Shown here: piece after piece, positions 32,258 through 41,028 of the stretch
How the letters are laid out: each line of letters begins with the position of its first letter
Numbering within the stretch: the first letter of the stretch is position 1
Source: Pseudooceanicola atlanticus
GTDB lineage: Bacteria; Pseudomonadota; Alphaproteobacteria; Rhodobacterales; Rhodobacteraceae
Direction of reading: 5' to 3'
Length of the DNA: 64,000 nt
Assembly: GCF_000768315.1 (NCBI RefSeq)
Contig: NZ_AQQX01000013.1
Span: 1-64,000, forward strand
The notes under the pieces: generated by a model
The model's input: the letters and a program-made list of their open reading frames with translations, nothing else
What the model was told of the DNA's origin: nothing
Database searches by the model: none
Made by a program: the position numbers and the translations under genes

Positions 32258-33262
32258 TTACATCAGGCCGGCTTCGCGGTAATAGCGCAGCGCACCGGGG
32301 TGCAGTTCGATCCCGACATTTTCAGGCAGCATGGCCGCCTTCGGGTCGAACCGGGCCCAGGCCCCATGCGAGGATTTGAGCTGCTCCGCGTTTTCGATGA
32401 TCGCCTTGGTGATCTGGTAGGCGGTGTCTTCATCCAGCGAGGCATTCGCGATCAGCACGGTGCCGAGGTTCGCGCCAGTCGTCGCAGTGGACTGACCCTT
32501 GTACCAGTCCGGACCATAGCTGCCGGGCGTCAGGCCGTTCTTTTCAAGAACGTCCATGGCCGGCTGCGGCACGTCGAGGAACACGACATCGGCGGTCAGG
32601 GCGACCTCGGTGATCGTCGGGTGCCCCTTGATCATCGTGTCGATGTAGATGTCGGCATTGCCGTTGCGCATCTGGTCCGGGATCTGGCCGGTGCCGACCT
32701 GGATGATGTCGCCGCCATTCGCCTTGATCTCTTCAGCCGAGGTGCCGAGCCCCTCGAAGATCATGTTGGCGACCGGCACGGCAGAGGACCCGACAGGCTT
32801 CATCAGCACGCGGACCGGTTGGCCCGAGGACATGATCTCGGCCAGGTCGGTGGTGCCCATCTTGTCGGTAAAGGCCTTGCGGGCCATCGCGCCGACATAG
32901 ACGCTGTTCAGGCCGCCGACGAGGGCGCGAATGTCGGGGGCGCTCATGCCCTCGTAGACACCTTCGTTGCCTTCGCTGGCCCAGACAGCAGAGGCCTTGT
33001 TGGACAGGGCGATCTCTGCCTTGCCACCCTGGACGACCATCGGGTTTGCGATGCCGCCCCCACGGGCGATCACCTCGACCGAATTCTCGCCGAGGATCGG
33101 CTCGATGATCTGCTCGAGCGTCGCGGCGAAGACGTACCAGGACGACCCTTCGCGCATCGCGCCGATGCGAACATCCTGCGCGGCGACCGATGTGGTCAGG
33201 ACGGCGGTTGTGACGACAGCCGTCGCGACGTGGCGCAGGCCTTTGAAATTATAGTTGAACAT
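32258..33262 (-). CDS. TAXI-family TRAP solute-binding protein
   Basis: 334 residues with a signal peptide (about 1-28, ending SVAAQD). The TAXI fold is indicated by RIGAMREGSSWYVFAATLEQ, the VIARGGGIANPMVVQGGKAEIA segment and the LADIMSSG-like region (TTDLAEIMSSGQPVRVLMKP). It captures ligand in the periplasm for the fused permease. GGGAGGAAACC precedes the ATG. Ligands of TAXI proteins are mostly unknown; the neighbours suggest a sugar-acid type compound. Confidence 0.88.
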   Translation of the reverse strand: MFNYNFKGLRHVATAVVTTAVLTTSVAAQDVRIGAMREGSSWYVFAATLEQIIEPILGENSVEVIARGGGIANPMVVQGGKAEIALSNKASAVWASEGNEGVYEGMSAPDIRALVGGLNSVYVGAMARKAFTDKMGTTDLAEIMSSGQPVRVLMKPVGSSAVPVANMIFEGLGTSAEEIKANGGDIIQVGTGQIPDQMRNGNADIYIDTMIKGHPTITEVALTADVVFLDVPQPAMDVLEKNGLTPGSYGPDWYKGQSTATTGANLGTVLIANASLDEDTAYQITKAIIENAEQLKSSHGAWARFDPKAAMLPENVGIELHPGALRYYREAGLM

Positions 33263-33322
33263 GGTTTCCTCCCTTGTTGCAGAATGCCCCCGGAACGGGA
33301 CCGGGGGCAAACGGGTCGTGCG

Positions 33323-34264
33323 TTATTCGGCGGCCATTGCCAGATCGACACGGCCGATACCGGCTGCGTCGAAGGACGCTTCGATTTCACGTTCGGCCGC
33401 TTCACCGAGGTCCTTGAGGGGTTCGCGGATCGTGGCGTGATCCAGCAGGCCGCGATGACGCAGGCCGATCTTCAGGGCAACGGTGCCCTCCATGTGAGAC
33501 CCGCGATGGTACACCGTCTGGGTCACGGGCAGAAGCTGTTCGTGGATCTTGCGGGCCCGCGGATAGTCCTGCGCCTTGCCGGCGGCGATCAGGTCGATCA
33601 GCAGTTCCGGCGCGATGTTGCCATAGCCGACCAGAAGGCCATCCACGTCGAACATCGTCGGAAGCAGCCATTCGTCGTGGCAGGACAGGACCTGCAGGTC
33701 GGGCTGCGCTTTCTTCAATGCAGGGATCTCGGTATACCAGCGCTTCATGTTGCGCACGCCGTTCTTGGTGGCGACACAGCCGGGCTGCGCGGCGATCTCA
33801 AGCTGGGTGTCCAGGTCGTAGGTCGCCTTGGTCGCGTCGGGATACTGGAACAGGATGGTCTGCAGGCCGCCCTCTTCGTAGATCGCCTTGTAACGATCCT
33901 GCGGGGCACCTTTCTGGAACCCGAAGCGCAGCCAGCCATGGTTCGGGTAGACCAGCGCGCCGGTGGCCCCTGCATCGAGCGACCGCTTGGATTCTTCCGC
34001 GGCCACCTTGGTGCCTTCTCCGGTGATGCCCGCGATGATCGGGATATCGACCGCATCCTTGTAGGCGCGGATCAGTTCGAGCCGTTCATCGGTCGTCAGG
34101 AAGGTGCCTTCGCCCGCATGGCCGAGGATGACGAGCGATTTCACCTCGTCGAAGCTGGCCAGCCATTTGGCGATGCGCACGTTCGCTTCCATGTCGAGCG
34201 AACCGTCACGATTAAAGGCGGTGACGGGGGCCGGGTTCAGGCCACGTAGGTCCATGGGTTGCAT
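33323..34264 (-). CDS. DapA-family (dihydrodipicolinate synthase/KDG aldolase) lyase
   Basis: 313 residues of the TIM-barrel DHDPS/N-acetylneuraminate lyase family. The Schiff-base lysine is K167 (VATKNGV), the conserved tyrosine Y141 (LFQYPD) and the carboxylate loop GHAGEGTFL. In catabolic cassettes such enzymes dehydrate or cleave keto-deoxy sugar acids to pyruvate products. First gene of the minus operon, 157 bases from the divergent LacI regulator. GGAGGAG lies ahead of the ATG. A housekeeping role in lysine synthesis is unlikely given the context. Confidence 0.85.
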   Translation of the reverse strand: MQPMDLRGLNPAPVTAFNRDGSLDMEANVRIAKWLASFDEVKSLVILGHAGEGTFLTTDERLELIRAYKDAVDIPIIAGITGEGTKVAAEESKRSLDAGATGALVYPNHGWLRFGFQKGAPQDRYKAIYEEGGLQTILFQYPDATKATYDLDTQLEIAAQPGCVATKNGVRNMKRWYTEIPALKKAQPDLQVLSCHDEWLLPTMFDVDGLLVGYGNIAPELLIDLIAAGKAQDYPRARKIHEQLLPVTQTVYHRGSHMEGTVALKIGLRHRGLLDHATIREPLKDLGEAAEREIEASFDAAGIGRVDLAMAAE

Positions 34265-34322
34265 GTCGGAATCTCCTCCAGATGCGGTTTTTGTCCGTTC
34301 GACCCGCCTTGATTACCACGAA

Positions 34323-34348
34323 TGGGAACGTTTGCGGGAACGTTCCCA
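34323..34348. promoter_or_regulatory. LacI-type operator
   Basis: GGGAACGTTCCC (34336-34347) is a perfect 12-bp palindrome centred on CG, the classical LacI/GalR-family form. A direct half repeat, GGGAACGTT, lies just upstream at 34324-34332. It sits between the divergent aldolase (34264) and LacI (34422) genes, so it probably mediates repression of both. Confidence 0.78.
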
Positions 34349-34421
34349 AAAATGCATTGCCAGTGGGAGGTGTCAAGTGGTAGTTTTCGATCAAGCAAGT
34401 GCAGGCACCGGAGCGCGCAAT

Positions 34422-35444
34422 ATGTCGGACGAGGAAATTCCAGCGAGATCAAGGGCTCGGGTCACGCTCCACGACGTGGCACGCGAAGCCGGGGTTTCGA
34501 AGTCGACCGTCTCGCGGATGCTGGACGAAAGGCTGCCGAACAGCGACTCGCCAAGGGCCAGGCATGTGCGGGACGTGGCACGACGACTCGGCTATGTGCG
34601 CGATGTCTCGGCCGCCAGCCTGCGCCGTGGCTCTACCGGAACGATCGGCGTGATCGTCCCGCGTCTGACCGACACGGTGATGGCGATGTTCTACGAAGCC
34701 GTCAGTGCCGCCGCCGCGCAACAAGGTCGTTTTGCCATTGTTGCCACCACCGACGACAACCCCGATGCCAGCCGCAAGGCGGCGGACGCCCTGATCCGGC
34801 GCGGGGTCGACGGGCTGATCCTGACCACGGCCCGCGAAGGCGACGATCTTGCCGATGAACTGCGCGAACGCGGCGTGCCGTTTGTCTTTGCCCTGCGTCA
34901 CAACGGCAAGACCTCGGCGTCCGTAGGAGATGACCAGCTGGGTGGTTATCTCGCGACACGGCACCTGATCGACCTCGGTCACAAACGCATCGGTATCATC
35001 GCCGGACCCGACTATGCGACGAGCTCTCTCGGTCGTCTGGCCGGCTACAGGCAGGCGCTTGAAGAGGCCGGGATAGCGGGTGCGCCTGAGCTTATCGTGC
35101 CCTCGACCTTCAGTATCGAGTCGGGCGAAACCGCAGCGCGGTCGCTTCTTGCCCTTGCGGAGCCGCCGACCGCCATCTTCGCGATAAACGACAATACCGC
35201 GATCGGCAGCATGTCCGCGATAGCGCAGGCCGGGCTGTCCGTTCCCAGGGACATCTCTCTTGTCGGGTACAACGATATTCCGATTGTCAGTCGTCTGCCG
35301 GTTCCGATGACCTCGGTTCGCATGCCATTCGCACGCGTGGCAGAGGTTGCCCTGCAGCTCCTGTTCGATACCGAGAACGCTCCGGGCATCATCAAGATCA
35401 CGCCCAGCCTAATCCCGCGCAAGTCGACCGCAGCACTTGGGTAG
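34422..35444 (+). CDS. LacI-family transcriptional regulator
   Basis: 340 residues. N-terminal helix-turn-helix (VTLHDVAREAGVSKSTVSRM), hinge, and a type I periplasmic-binding-like effector domain (TGTIGVIVPRLTDTVMAMFY, HLIDLGHKRIGIIAGP, FAINDNTAIGSM, SLVGYNDIP). The start at 34422 is inferred from the position of the DNA-binding domain; the frame is open upstream across the operator. It is divergent from the TAXI-TRAP/aldolase operon, which it most likely represses. The C-terminus is closely similar to the fragment at 36427-36585. Confidence 0.9.
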   Translation: MSDEEIPARSRARVTLHDVAREAGVSKSTVSRMLDERLPNSDSPRARHVRDVARRLGYVRDVSAASLRRGSTGTIGVIVPRLTDTVMAMFYEAVSAAAAQQGRFAIVATTDDNPDASRKAADALIRRGVDGLILTTAREGDDLADELRERGVPFVFALRHNGKTSASVGDDQLGGYLATRHLIDLGHKRIGIIAGPDYATSSLGRLAGYRQALEEAGIAGAPELIVPSTFSIESGETAARSLLALAEPPTAIFAINDNTAIGSMSAIAQAGLSVPRDISLVGYNDIPIVSRLPVPMTSVRMPFARVAEVALQLLFDTENAPGIIKITPSLIPRKSTAALG

Positions 35445-35589
35445 GCCGGGGCGCAAGGCAACCGGCGCAGGGTGAGAACAGCTCTATCTCGGGTGCGATA
35501 CGCAATCGCTGATCCTGCGCTTGGATATTGCCCCGTCGCGCAATGCGGCGCAGTCTGGGGTCGATCGCCCATGAAGGAGCTTTCACACC

Positions 35590-36417
35590 ATGCAGGATAC
35601 GAACTCTGACGACAGGGTCTATGCCTTCGGATACAGCCCGGCTGCCGTCGGTTTGATGGAAAGTCGCAGCGCCGAGGTGAACGCGGCTTTCCTGTTGCCG
35701 AAGCTGGCCGACGACATGTCCGTCCTGGATATCGGCTGCGGGCCGGGTTCGATCACAACCGGTTTGGCTGACAAGGTTCGCTCGGGCAGGGCAGTCGGCC
35801 TGGACATCGAGGCCGGTCAGATCCAAATCGCCCGCGAACGTGCACGGAGCGCGGGCTTGCGGAACTGTGAATTCGATGTCGGCAGCGTATTGGACCTGCC
35901 ATATCCCGATTCCTCGTTCGATGTGGTTTTCGGTCATACGATCCTGATGCAATTCGCCGACCCGGACCCGGTCTTCAACGAGGTGAAACGCGTCCTGCGG
36001 CCAGGCGGGATCATCGCCTTTCGTGAACTCGACTTCGCGGCCAGCTTGTTCGGCCCGGCCGGAAGCGCGATCGAAGCGGTCTGGTCGACCTTGCGACGGT
36101 CGATCCTGGACAATGACGGTTTTCCCGACATCGGACGTCACCTTCCTCGTCTGGTCTCGGAGGCGGGGTTCCAGGTCGAATGGGCAAGGCCGGAATACGT
36201 CAATGCGTCCACCCCGGAAGCGCGAAAGGCGATGTACGGGGCGATGGCGGCGTTGTGGCAGCAGGCTGGGTTTGTAGGCGATGCCGTTGAGGCGGGGTGG
36301 CTGACCCAGGATGAACGCGCGCAAGTGCTGAGCAGGCTCGACGTCGAGGCGGGCGACATGCGGGTTCTCTCTTCGACCACCTATGTTGAGGTTCTGGCCA
36401 GATATTCCGCAGATTGA
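35590..36417 (+). CDS. SAM-dependent methyltransferase
   Basis: 275 residues of the class I methyltransferase fold: motif I VLDIGCGPG at 45-53, GLDIEAGQI with acidic residue, FDVVFGHTILMQF and a FNEVKRVLRPGG segment typical of UbiE/methyltransferase-11 enzymes. GAAGGAGC precedes the ATG. It is not clearly part of an operon, since it lies between the complete LacI gene and a LacI C-terminal remnant. Substrate unknown; small-molecule methylation is likeliest. Confidence 0.83.
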   Translation: MQDTNSDDRVYAFGYSPAAVGLMESRSAEVNAAFLLPKLADDMSVLDIGCGPGSITTGLADKVRSGRAVGLDIEAGQIQIARERARSAGLRNCEFDVGSVLDLPYPDSSFDVVFGHTILMQFADPDPVFNEVKRVLRPGGIIAFRELDFAASLFGPAGSAIEAVWSTLRRSILDNDGFPDIGRHLPRLVSEAGFQVEWARPEYVNASTPEARKAMYGAMAALWQQAGFVGDAVEAGWLTQDERAQVLSRLDVEAGDMRVLSSTTYVEVLARYSAD

Positions 36418-36426
36418 GAACCGGTC

Positions 36427-36585
36427 GTGATCCGTGTGTCCGTTACATTGACAACCGTTCGGATGTCATTTGATCGGGTTGCGGAGGTTGGCTCGCGGAT
36501 GTTGTTCGAAAACTCTATTTCACTAGAGGTCAGGAAGATTACACCAAGCCTGATCCCTCGGAAATCCACTGCAGTTCTGGTATGA
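36427..36585 (+). pseudogene. C-terminal remnant of a LacI-family regulator
   Basis: The frame reads RVSVTLTTVRMSFDRVAEVG, later LLFE/KITPSLIPRKSTAVL-type residues, and stops at 36583. It aligns without gaps to the C-terminus of the intact LacI protein encoded at 34422-35444 (RLPVPMTSVRMPFARVAEVA and KITPSLIPRKSTAAL). No N-terminal part exists, as the methyltransferase gene ends just upstream. It is a dead fragment of a paralogue, from duplication or from an insertion that removed the rest. Confidence 0.75.
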
Positions 36586-36992
36586 AATGGTGCGCGCGCA
36601 AATTGGATTTTCGGTACAGGTTGTTTGTTCAGAATTGGCTGCTCAAACTATGGACATGCAGGTCATTTGGGCTGAGGTGCAATAACTTCTCAGATTGGGG
36701 CGGTTTCGAAAATCCTGCACTGAACAATAGGTCTCTTTGCCATTCCGGGCGTATCTGGCAACTGATCCGCTGATCACTGAACGGTACCACGTCTTCGGCG
36801 CTTCTCAGATCATCCAATGCACGCCACATTCTTGAATACTCGCGACCAATTGGATCCATTTTTGAGAGCGAGGCCGACAGTATGACTCTGTTTCGGAGCG
36901 AGCATTCGCCGGTTATCGCACAATAACGGCCGGCCACAGGGGCCGACCGTCGGATTTTTTCGGCGCCGGGGCGCGCAACGCATGGCTGCGGA
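36586..36992. other. Intergenic region without supported gene
   Basis: About 400 bases of lower GC. A 102-codon minus-strand frame (36629-36937) has no ribosome site or recognisable domain and is not called. The only clear structure is the terminator-like hairpin at 36926-36960. Confidence 0.45.
36926..36960. terminator. Rho-independent terminator-like hairpin
   Basis: ACGGCCGGCC (36926-36935) pairs with GGCCGACCGT (36941-36950), a 10-bp stem with one wobble and a 5-base loop. On the plus strand it is followed by CGGA and six Ts. On the minus strand it lies downstream of the dctP stop at 36993, so it may act in both directions. Confidence 0.6.
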
Positions 36993-38027
36993 TCAGCCGC
37001 CGTGCTTCTCGATCAGGCCCTTGGCCTGTTCGATCAGGGCCTGGCCGTCGATCCCCTTGCTCTCCATGTCGGCGATCCAGCGCTCGGTGACCGGCTTGGC
37101 CTTGTCCTTGAACCGGCCAACTTCTTCTGCCGACAATTCGATGATGTTATTGCCGTTGCCGACCGCAATCTCGCGGGCGGGCGCATCGGCATCCCACATC
37201 ACCTGAGACGCGAATTCGGCCAGTTTCATGCCTGATTCCGCGTCGATCACCGCCTTCAGGTCATCCGGCAGGCTCTCGTACTTGGCCTTGTTCATCACCA
37301 TGATGATCGTCGCCGTGTAGATCGCCTCGTCACCCGAGAACTCGGTATGATTGCTGACCAGTTCCGACGCGCGAATGGCCGGGGTAACCTCCCACGGGAT
37401 CACCGTGCCGTTGACCACGCCCTTGGACAGCGCTTCGGGGATGGCGGGCAGGGGCATGCCCACGGGCACCGCGCCCAGTTCCTTCAGCATGTCGTTGATG
37501 ACGCGGGTCGGGCCGCGCATCTTGACGCCCGCCAGGTCATCGACCGAATTGACCGGCTTGTCGGTATGGATCACGCCCGGGCCGTGCACCCAGGCTCCCA
37601 GCACCTTGACGTCGCTGTATTCGCCGTCCTGCAGGTCGGTCTCCACCAGGTCCTGGAATGCCTTGGACGTGGCAACCGGGTTGGTCATCATGAAGGGCAG
37701 TTCGAACACTTCGGTCTTGGGATAGCGGCCCGGCGTATAGCCCACCACAGTCATGATGATGTCGGCGACACCGTCGATGGCCTGGTCGATCAGCTCAGGC
37801 GGCTTGCCACCCAGCGACATCGCGTCGAAATGGTCGATCTTGATGCGCCCATCCGAGGCCGCTTTGACCCGTTCGCCCCAGGGCTTCAGGATCTTGGCCG
37901 GAACGGTCGCCACCGGCGGCAGGAACTGGTGCAGCGTCAGCGTCACCTCCTGCGCGCTGGCCACGCCCGGCACACCGGCCATCAAGGCCGCAACGGCCAC
38001 GCTCTTGAGAAATCCGCGACGGATCAT
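36993..38027 (-). CDS. TRAP transporter solute-binding protein (DctP family), no permease adjacent
   Basis: 344 residues. It has a signal peptide (MIRRGFLKSVAVAALMAGVP, cleavage near VASAQE) with a twin-arginine-like start, and DctP hallmarks (PWGERVKAASDGRIKIDHF, VKMRGPTRVINDML, WIADMESKGIDGQ). GGGAGGAG precedes the ATG. It follows the P450 gene in the same direction. No dctQ or dctM lies nearby, so it must use a permease elsewhere (for example that at 7219) or act as a sensor/uptake partner. A decayed copy of its C-terminus lies at 312-404. Confidence 0.88.
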   Translation of the reverse strand: MIRRGFLKSVAVAALMAGVPGVASAQEVTLTLHQFLPPVATVPAKILKPWGERVKAASDGRIKIDHFDAMSLGGKPPELIDQAIDGVADIIMTVVGYTPGRYPKTEVFELPFMMTNPVATSKAFQDLVETDLQDGEYSDVKVLGAWVHGPGVIHTDKPVNSVDDLAGVKMRGPTRVINDMLKELGAVPVGMPLPAIPEALSKGVVNGTVIPWEVTPAIRASELVSNHTEFSGDEAIYTATIIMVMNKAKYESLPDDLKAVIDAESGMKLAEFASQVMWDADAPAREIAVGNGNNIIELSAEEVGRFKDKAKPVTERWIADMESKGIDGQALIEQAKGLIEKHGG

Positions 38028-38057
38028 GACATCTCCTCCCTTTGTCATTTGTCGGAA

Positions 38058-39248
38058 TCAGTTGAGGGTCATCGGCAGGCTCAGCGGCCCGCGAAAACCA
38101 AAGCCCCGGAACACGACCTTTTCGGGGTCGGGTAGGGACATGTTGGGGAACCGGTCGAACAACATGGGCAGCAGGATCTGCGCCAGCATCCGGCGGGCGA
38201 TATGCGTGCCCTGGCAGAAATGCGGGCCATTGCCGAAGGCCTGGTGCTGCGCCTTGGGCCGGAAGATGTCGTAATCCTCAGCCTCGCCATAGACCTCCTC
38301 GTCCCGGCAGGCTGACGCTTGCGACGTCATCACGACCTCGCCCTTTGCGATCGGATGGCCGCGGAGCTCGCAATCCTCCATCACGAGGCGCGAGCTGGCC
38401 TGGATCGGGGCGACCCATCGGACCCCTTCCTCGAATGCCTTGTCCCACATCGCGTCCGCAACGCAGGCCTCAAGTTGATCGGGATTGGTGAACAGACCGT
38501 AGAGGATCGTCAGGAAGGCATCGCGCGGTTCGTTGATACCGCCACCGATCGCGATCTTGATGTTGGAATAGATCTGGCTCTGTGGGATCGGGTCCTCCGC
38601 GTTCACCATGGCCGACAGGGCCGAGACGTCGGGCTCTGCCTTCACCCGTTCGACACAACGGTCGAACAGCGCATCCATTTCGACATTCGCGGCGTCCGAC
38701 CGCTCGTAAAGCTCCGGCACGTTGCCGAAATTGCCCGCCCCGTCGATCAGGATCTGGGACCAGCGGGTCATCTCCTCGTCCGTCGCTTCGGGAATGCCCA
38801 GGAGATGCGTCAGGCACCGCGCGGCGTAGGGCGCGGCCAGATCCGTGAACAGGTCGACGGTCTCACCGCGGGGCAGGCGTCCGATGTAATCCTCGGCCAC
38901 CTGGTTGTAGATGTCCTGCCAGCATCCCTTGATGTTGCGCGGCGAAAAGGCCGGCGCCATGGCATTGCGCTCCCTCAGGTGGGCCTCGCCATCCTTGCGC
39001 ATCAGCGTATGGGCCTGGAAGGCCCGTGCCATCGGCGTGCGCGGATCGTCAGAGCTGAACAGCTCCCAGTTCTCCTTGACGTATTTGGTATCCGCCGCCT
39101 TGGTCAGAAGGATCCTGTTGATGCTTGGCACGCGCAGGACCGGCGCTTCGGCCCGCAGGCGCTTGAAGATCGGGTAGGGGTCATCCGTCAGCTGCGCGAT
39201 GGTGATGGCGTCATCGACGGGCACGTCGGAACGTGTCAGCGTGGTCAT
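38058..39248 (-). CDS. Cytochrome P450
   Basis: 396 residues, soluble bacterial type. The haem-thiolate loop is FGNGPHFC345QG, the K-helix motif E274-G-V-R277, and the I-helix segment GGGINEPRD replaces the common AGxET. The GGINEPRD form occurs in several alphaproteobacterial P450s. It needs a ferredoxin and reductase, none of which are adjacent. GGGAGGAG lies before the ATG at 39248. It is divergent from a LysR regulator and followed by an orphan TRAP binding protein, which suggests oxidation of an imported compound. Confidence 0.92.
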   Translation of the reverse strand: MTTLTRSDVPVDDAITIAQLTDDPYPIFKRLRAEAPVLRVPSINRILLTKAADTKYVKENWELFSSDDPRTPMARAFQAHTLMRKDGEAHLRERNAMAPAFSPRNIKGCWQDIYNQVAEDYIGRLPRGETVDLFTDLAAPYAARCLTHLLGIPEATDEEMTRWSQILIDGAGNFGNVPELYERSDAANVEMDALFDRCVERVKAEPDVSALSAMVNAEDPIPQSQIYSNIKIAIGGGINEPRDAFLTILYGLFTNPDQLEACVADAMWDKAFEEGVRWVAPIQASSRLVMEDCELRGHPIAKGEVVMTSQASACRDEEVYGEAEDYDIFRPKAQHQAFGNGPHFCQGTHIARRMLAQILLPMLFDRFPNMSLPDPEKVVFRGFGFRGPLSLPMTLN

Positions 39249-39322
39249 CCTGCTCTCCTCCCAGAAGCAAAAGTCGGATGATCGTAGACAGAGGCTTGAT
39301 ATCGGGCAATTCAATCGCACTA

Positions 39323-39333
39323 ATAGTCACTAT
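39323..39333. promoter_or_regulatory. Short palindrome between divergent P450 and LysR genes
   Basis: ATAGT-C-ACTAT is a perfect 11-bp inverted repeat 11 bases before the LysR start, in an AT-rich promoter stretch. It may be the LysR binding site or part of it; the fit to T-N11-A is not clear. Confidence 0.4.
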
Positions 39334-39344
39334 CGAAATTCTCT

Positions 39345-40256
39345 ATGAAGTTGCTGATGAAGACCGCGCGGACAAACCTGGATATCGCTGCCATGCGGAC
39401 CCTGCGGGCGGTCTACGCAAATGCGAGCTTCTCCCGCGCGGCCGAGAAACTGGGCGTTGCGCAGCCGACGGTCAGTTACAACATCGCCCGATTGCGCGAG
39501 GTCTTTCAGGATCCGCTTTTCGTCCGGCAAGGCGGGCAGATGGTGCCCACCGATCGCTGCATCGAAATCGTCGAGGAAATCACCGACCTGACCGACAGGC
39601 TGGACGCCCTTGTCGCGCCGCGCCGTTTCGATCCGGCCGTCGCCGCCACCCGCGTCATCATCAGCTGCAATTATTACGAACGGATCGTGATCATGCCCAG
39701 GCTGATCAGGATGCTGCGGCGCGACGCGCCGGCCATGCGGCTCCACGTCATTCAATCCGCAGTGGAGGGCGGGCAACAGCTCAGCAGGGGGGAAAGCGAT
39801 ATCCTGATCGGCCCGATCGAGGTCGATACCGAAAGCCATTTTCGCAGAACCCTGCTACACGAAAGCTATACATGCGTGATGGACCCGGAAAACCCGCTGG
39901 CTGCCAGTCCGATGACTCTTGAGGCCTATGTCGAGGCTCCGCAGATCATCGTGAATTACGGCGGCACCTTCCGATCCCGCTTCCTTGTCGTGCTTGAAGC
40001 CATGGGGCTCAGCCCGAATACCGCGATGGAAATTCCCAGCCCCTCGGATATCCCGGACCTCTTGCGCGGCACCGACCTGATCGCGACCGTCCCCTCCCGC
40101 ATCGCCCGACACTTCGGCGCGACGGTCGCCAGCTGCCCTTGTCCCGTAGATGCCTGGATCGACATCAACATGTACTGGACCACGCGCACGCATCGCTCTG
40201 CCGCGCATAGCTGGATAAGGGATCGTGTTGCCCAGGTTGCAGGTGAGGTTGGTTAA
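39345..40256 (+). CDS. LysR-family transcriptional regulator
   Basis: 303 residues. N-terminal helix-turn-helix with AVYANASFSRAAEKLGVAQP followed by TVSYNIARLREVFQDPLF, and the effector domain from about 95. It resembles the NodD/PcaQ-like LysR group. Start 39345 is used; an in-frame ATG four codons later is equally possible and neither has a strong ribosome site. Divergent from the P450-dctP pair, its probable target. Confidence 0.88.
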   Translation: MKLLMKTARTNLDIAAMRTLRAVYANASFSRAAEKLGVAQPTVSYNIARLREVFQDPLFVRQGGQMVPTDRCIEIVEEITDLTDRLDALVAPRRFDPAVAATRVIISCNYYERIVIMPRLIRMLRRDAPAMRLHVIQSAVEGGQQLSRGESDILIGPIEVDTESHFRRTLLHESYTCVMDPENPLAASPMTLEAYVEAPQIIVNYGGTFRSRFLVVLEAMGLSPNTAMEIPSPSDIPDLLRGTDLIATVPSRIARHFGATVASCPCPVDAWIDINMYWTTRTHRSAAHSWIRDRVAQVAGEVG

Positions 40257-40491
40257 TAAAGTCAGCCCTCGCTCGGCTTCGGTTTGCCGGTTTTGCACGC
40301 TCTGCGGCTGTTTGCCATCTCAGGCTTGTATGGCTGGATGGTCACTTGATGTCAGTCACTTATGGCCTGCCGATGCAAGCTTCGCCAGCGGCAAAAGTTC
40401 CTGCAGCCAGTAGCGCTGCTTTTCGGATATTCGCTTGGCGCTCTCGGTCTGCTGAATAGGCTGGACCAGATCAATTTCCGTGCTGTGCGCC
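40257..40491. other. Intergenic region, possible transposase debris
   Basis: On the minus strand, 40356-40440 reads SAKRISEKQRYWLQELLPLA. This is reminiscent of the start of small accessory transposase proteins of IS66-type elements, but it is too short to assign. Nothing else is recognisable. Confidence 0.3.
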
Positions 40492-41024
40492 CTATGCAAT
40501 GGCAAGGCGATGTGCCTCGTGGTTGCGCCCGGTTGCCAGCAGCCCGATATAGCCGAGCGCCCGGATTCGCCGGGTGCCCGCATCGGATGTCGTGGTGACC
40601 CGACAGATAATCTGACCGTCAGACATTTCGGTTTCGGACGTCCAGCCCTTTTCCTGCTGCAGCACGGGGCATGCATATGGACCATGCTGGCTGCTGCCGC
40701 CCCGACCGGACCTGTGGTTGCAATCATCATTCCGAGACCGCCCGCGATTTCGTTCTGCTGCGGTGCCGGTCCCGTCGTCACAGCATTCATGCCGAGCAGA
40801 TGACGGCGAAGCGCCTCTTTCTCGACCTGGGACCAACCAGTCTTGTCATTGGCCTCGAAGATCGCAACGATCTATGCGATTGCGCCGAAAGTGTCGTCTC
40901 CGGCCAAGGTGGGCGGGGCGGTCCTCATCTGACCCGCATGACCGGCATGATCGTGCGTCATCTGGGCCCGCACCTGCGGCGCGTGGGCGGTTGCGGCTAC
41001 CGTCGGCGGAAAAGGTGAAAACAC
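40492..41024 (-). pseudogene. Broken gene for a copper-island associated secreted protein
   Basis: A continuous protein can be read if one amber codon and one single-base shift are bridged. It starts near GTG 41024 (VFSPFPPTVAATAHA), passes through MTHDHAGHAG and DDTFGAIA, then TAG at about 40869. It continues IVAIFEANDKTGWSQVEKEALRRHL and VHMHAP, shifts frame at about 40663, then reads VLQQEKGWTSE, RIRALGYIGLLATG and HRLAIA, stopping at 40492. The fit of three consecutive pieces indicates a recently inactivated gene. It is divergent from copA across a CueR-type promoter. The His/Met-rich head suggests a periplasmic metal-related role. Confidence 0.65.
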
Positions 41025-41028
41025 CCTA

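Noticed and set aside
36629-36937. 102-codon minus-strand frame in the intergenic region
   Set aside because: No ribosome site, no recognisable domain, and it runs across a terminator-like hairpin region.
40356-40440. IS66-type accessory transposase remnant
   Set aside because: Only about 20 residues look similar; too short to call as a mobile element.
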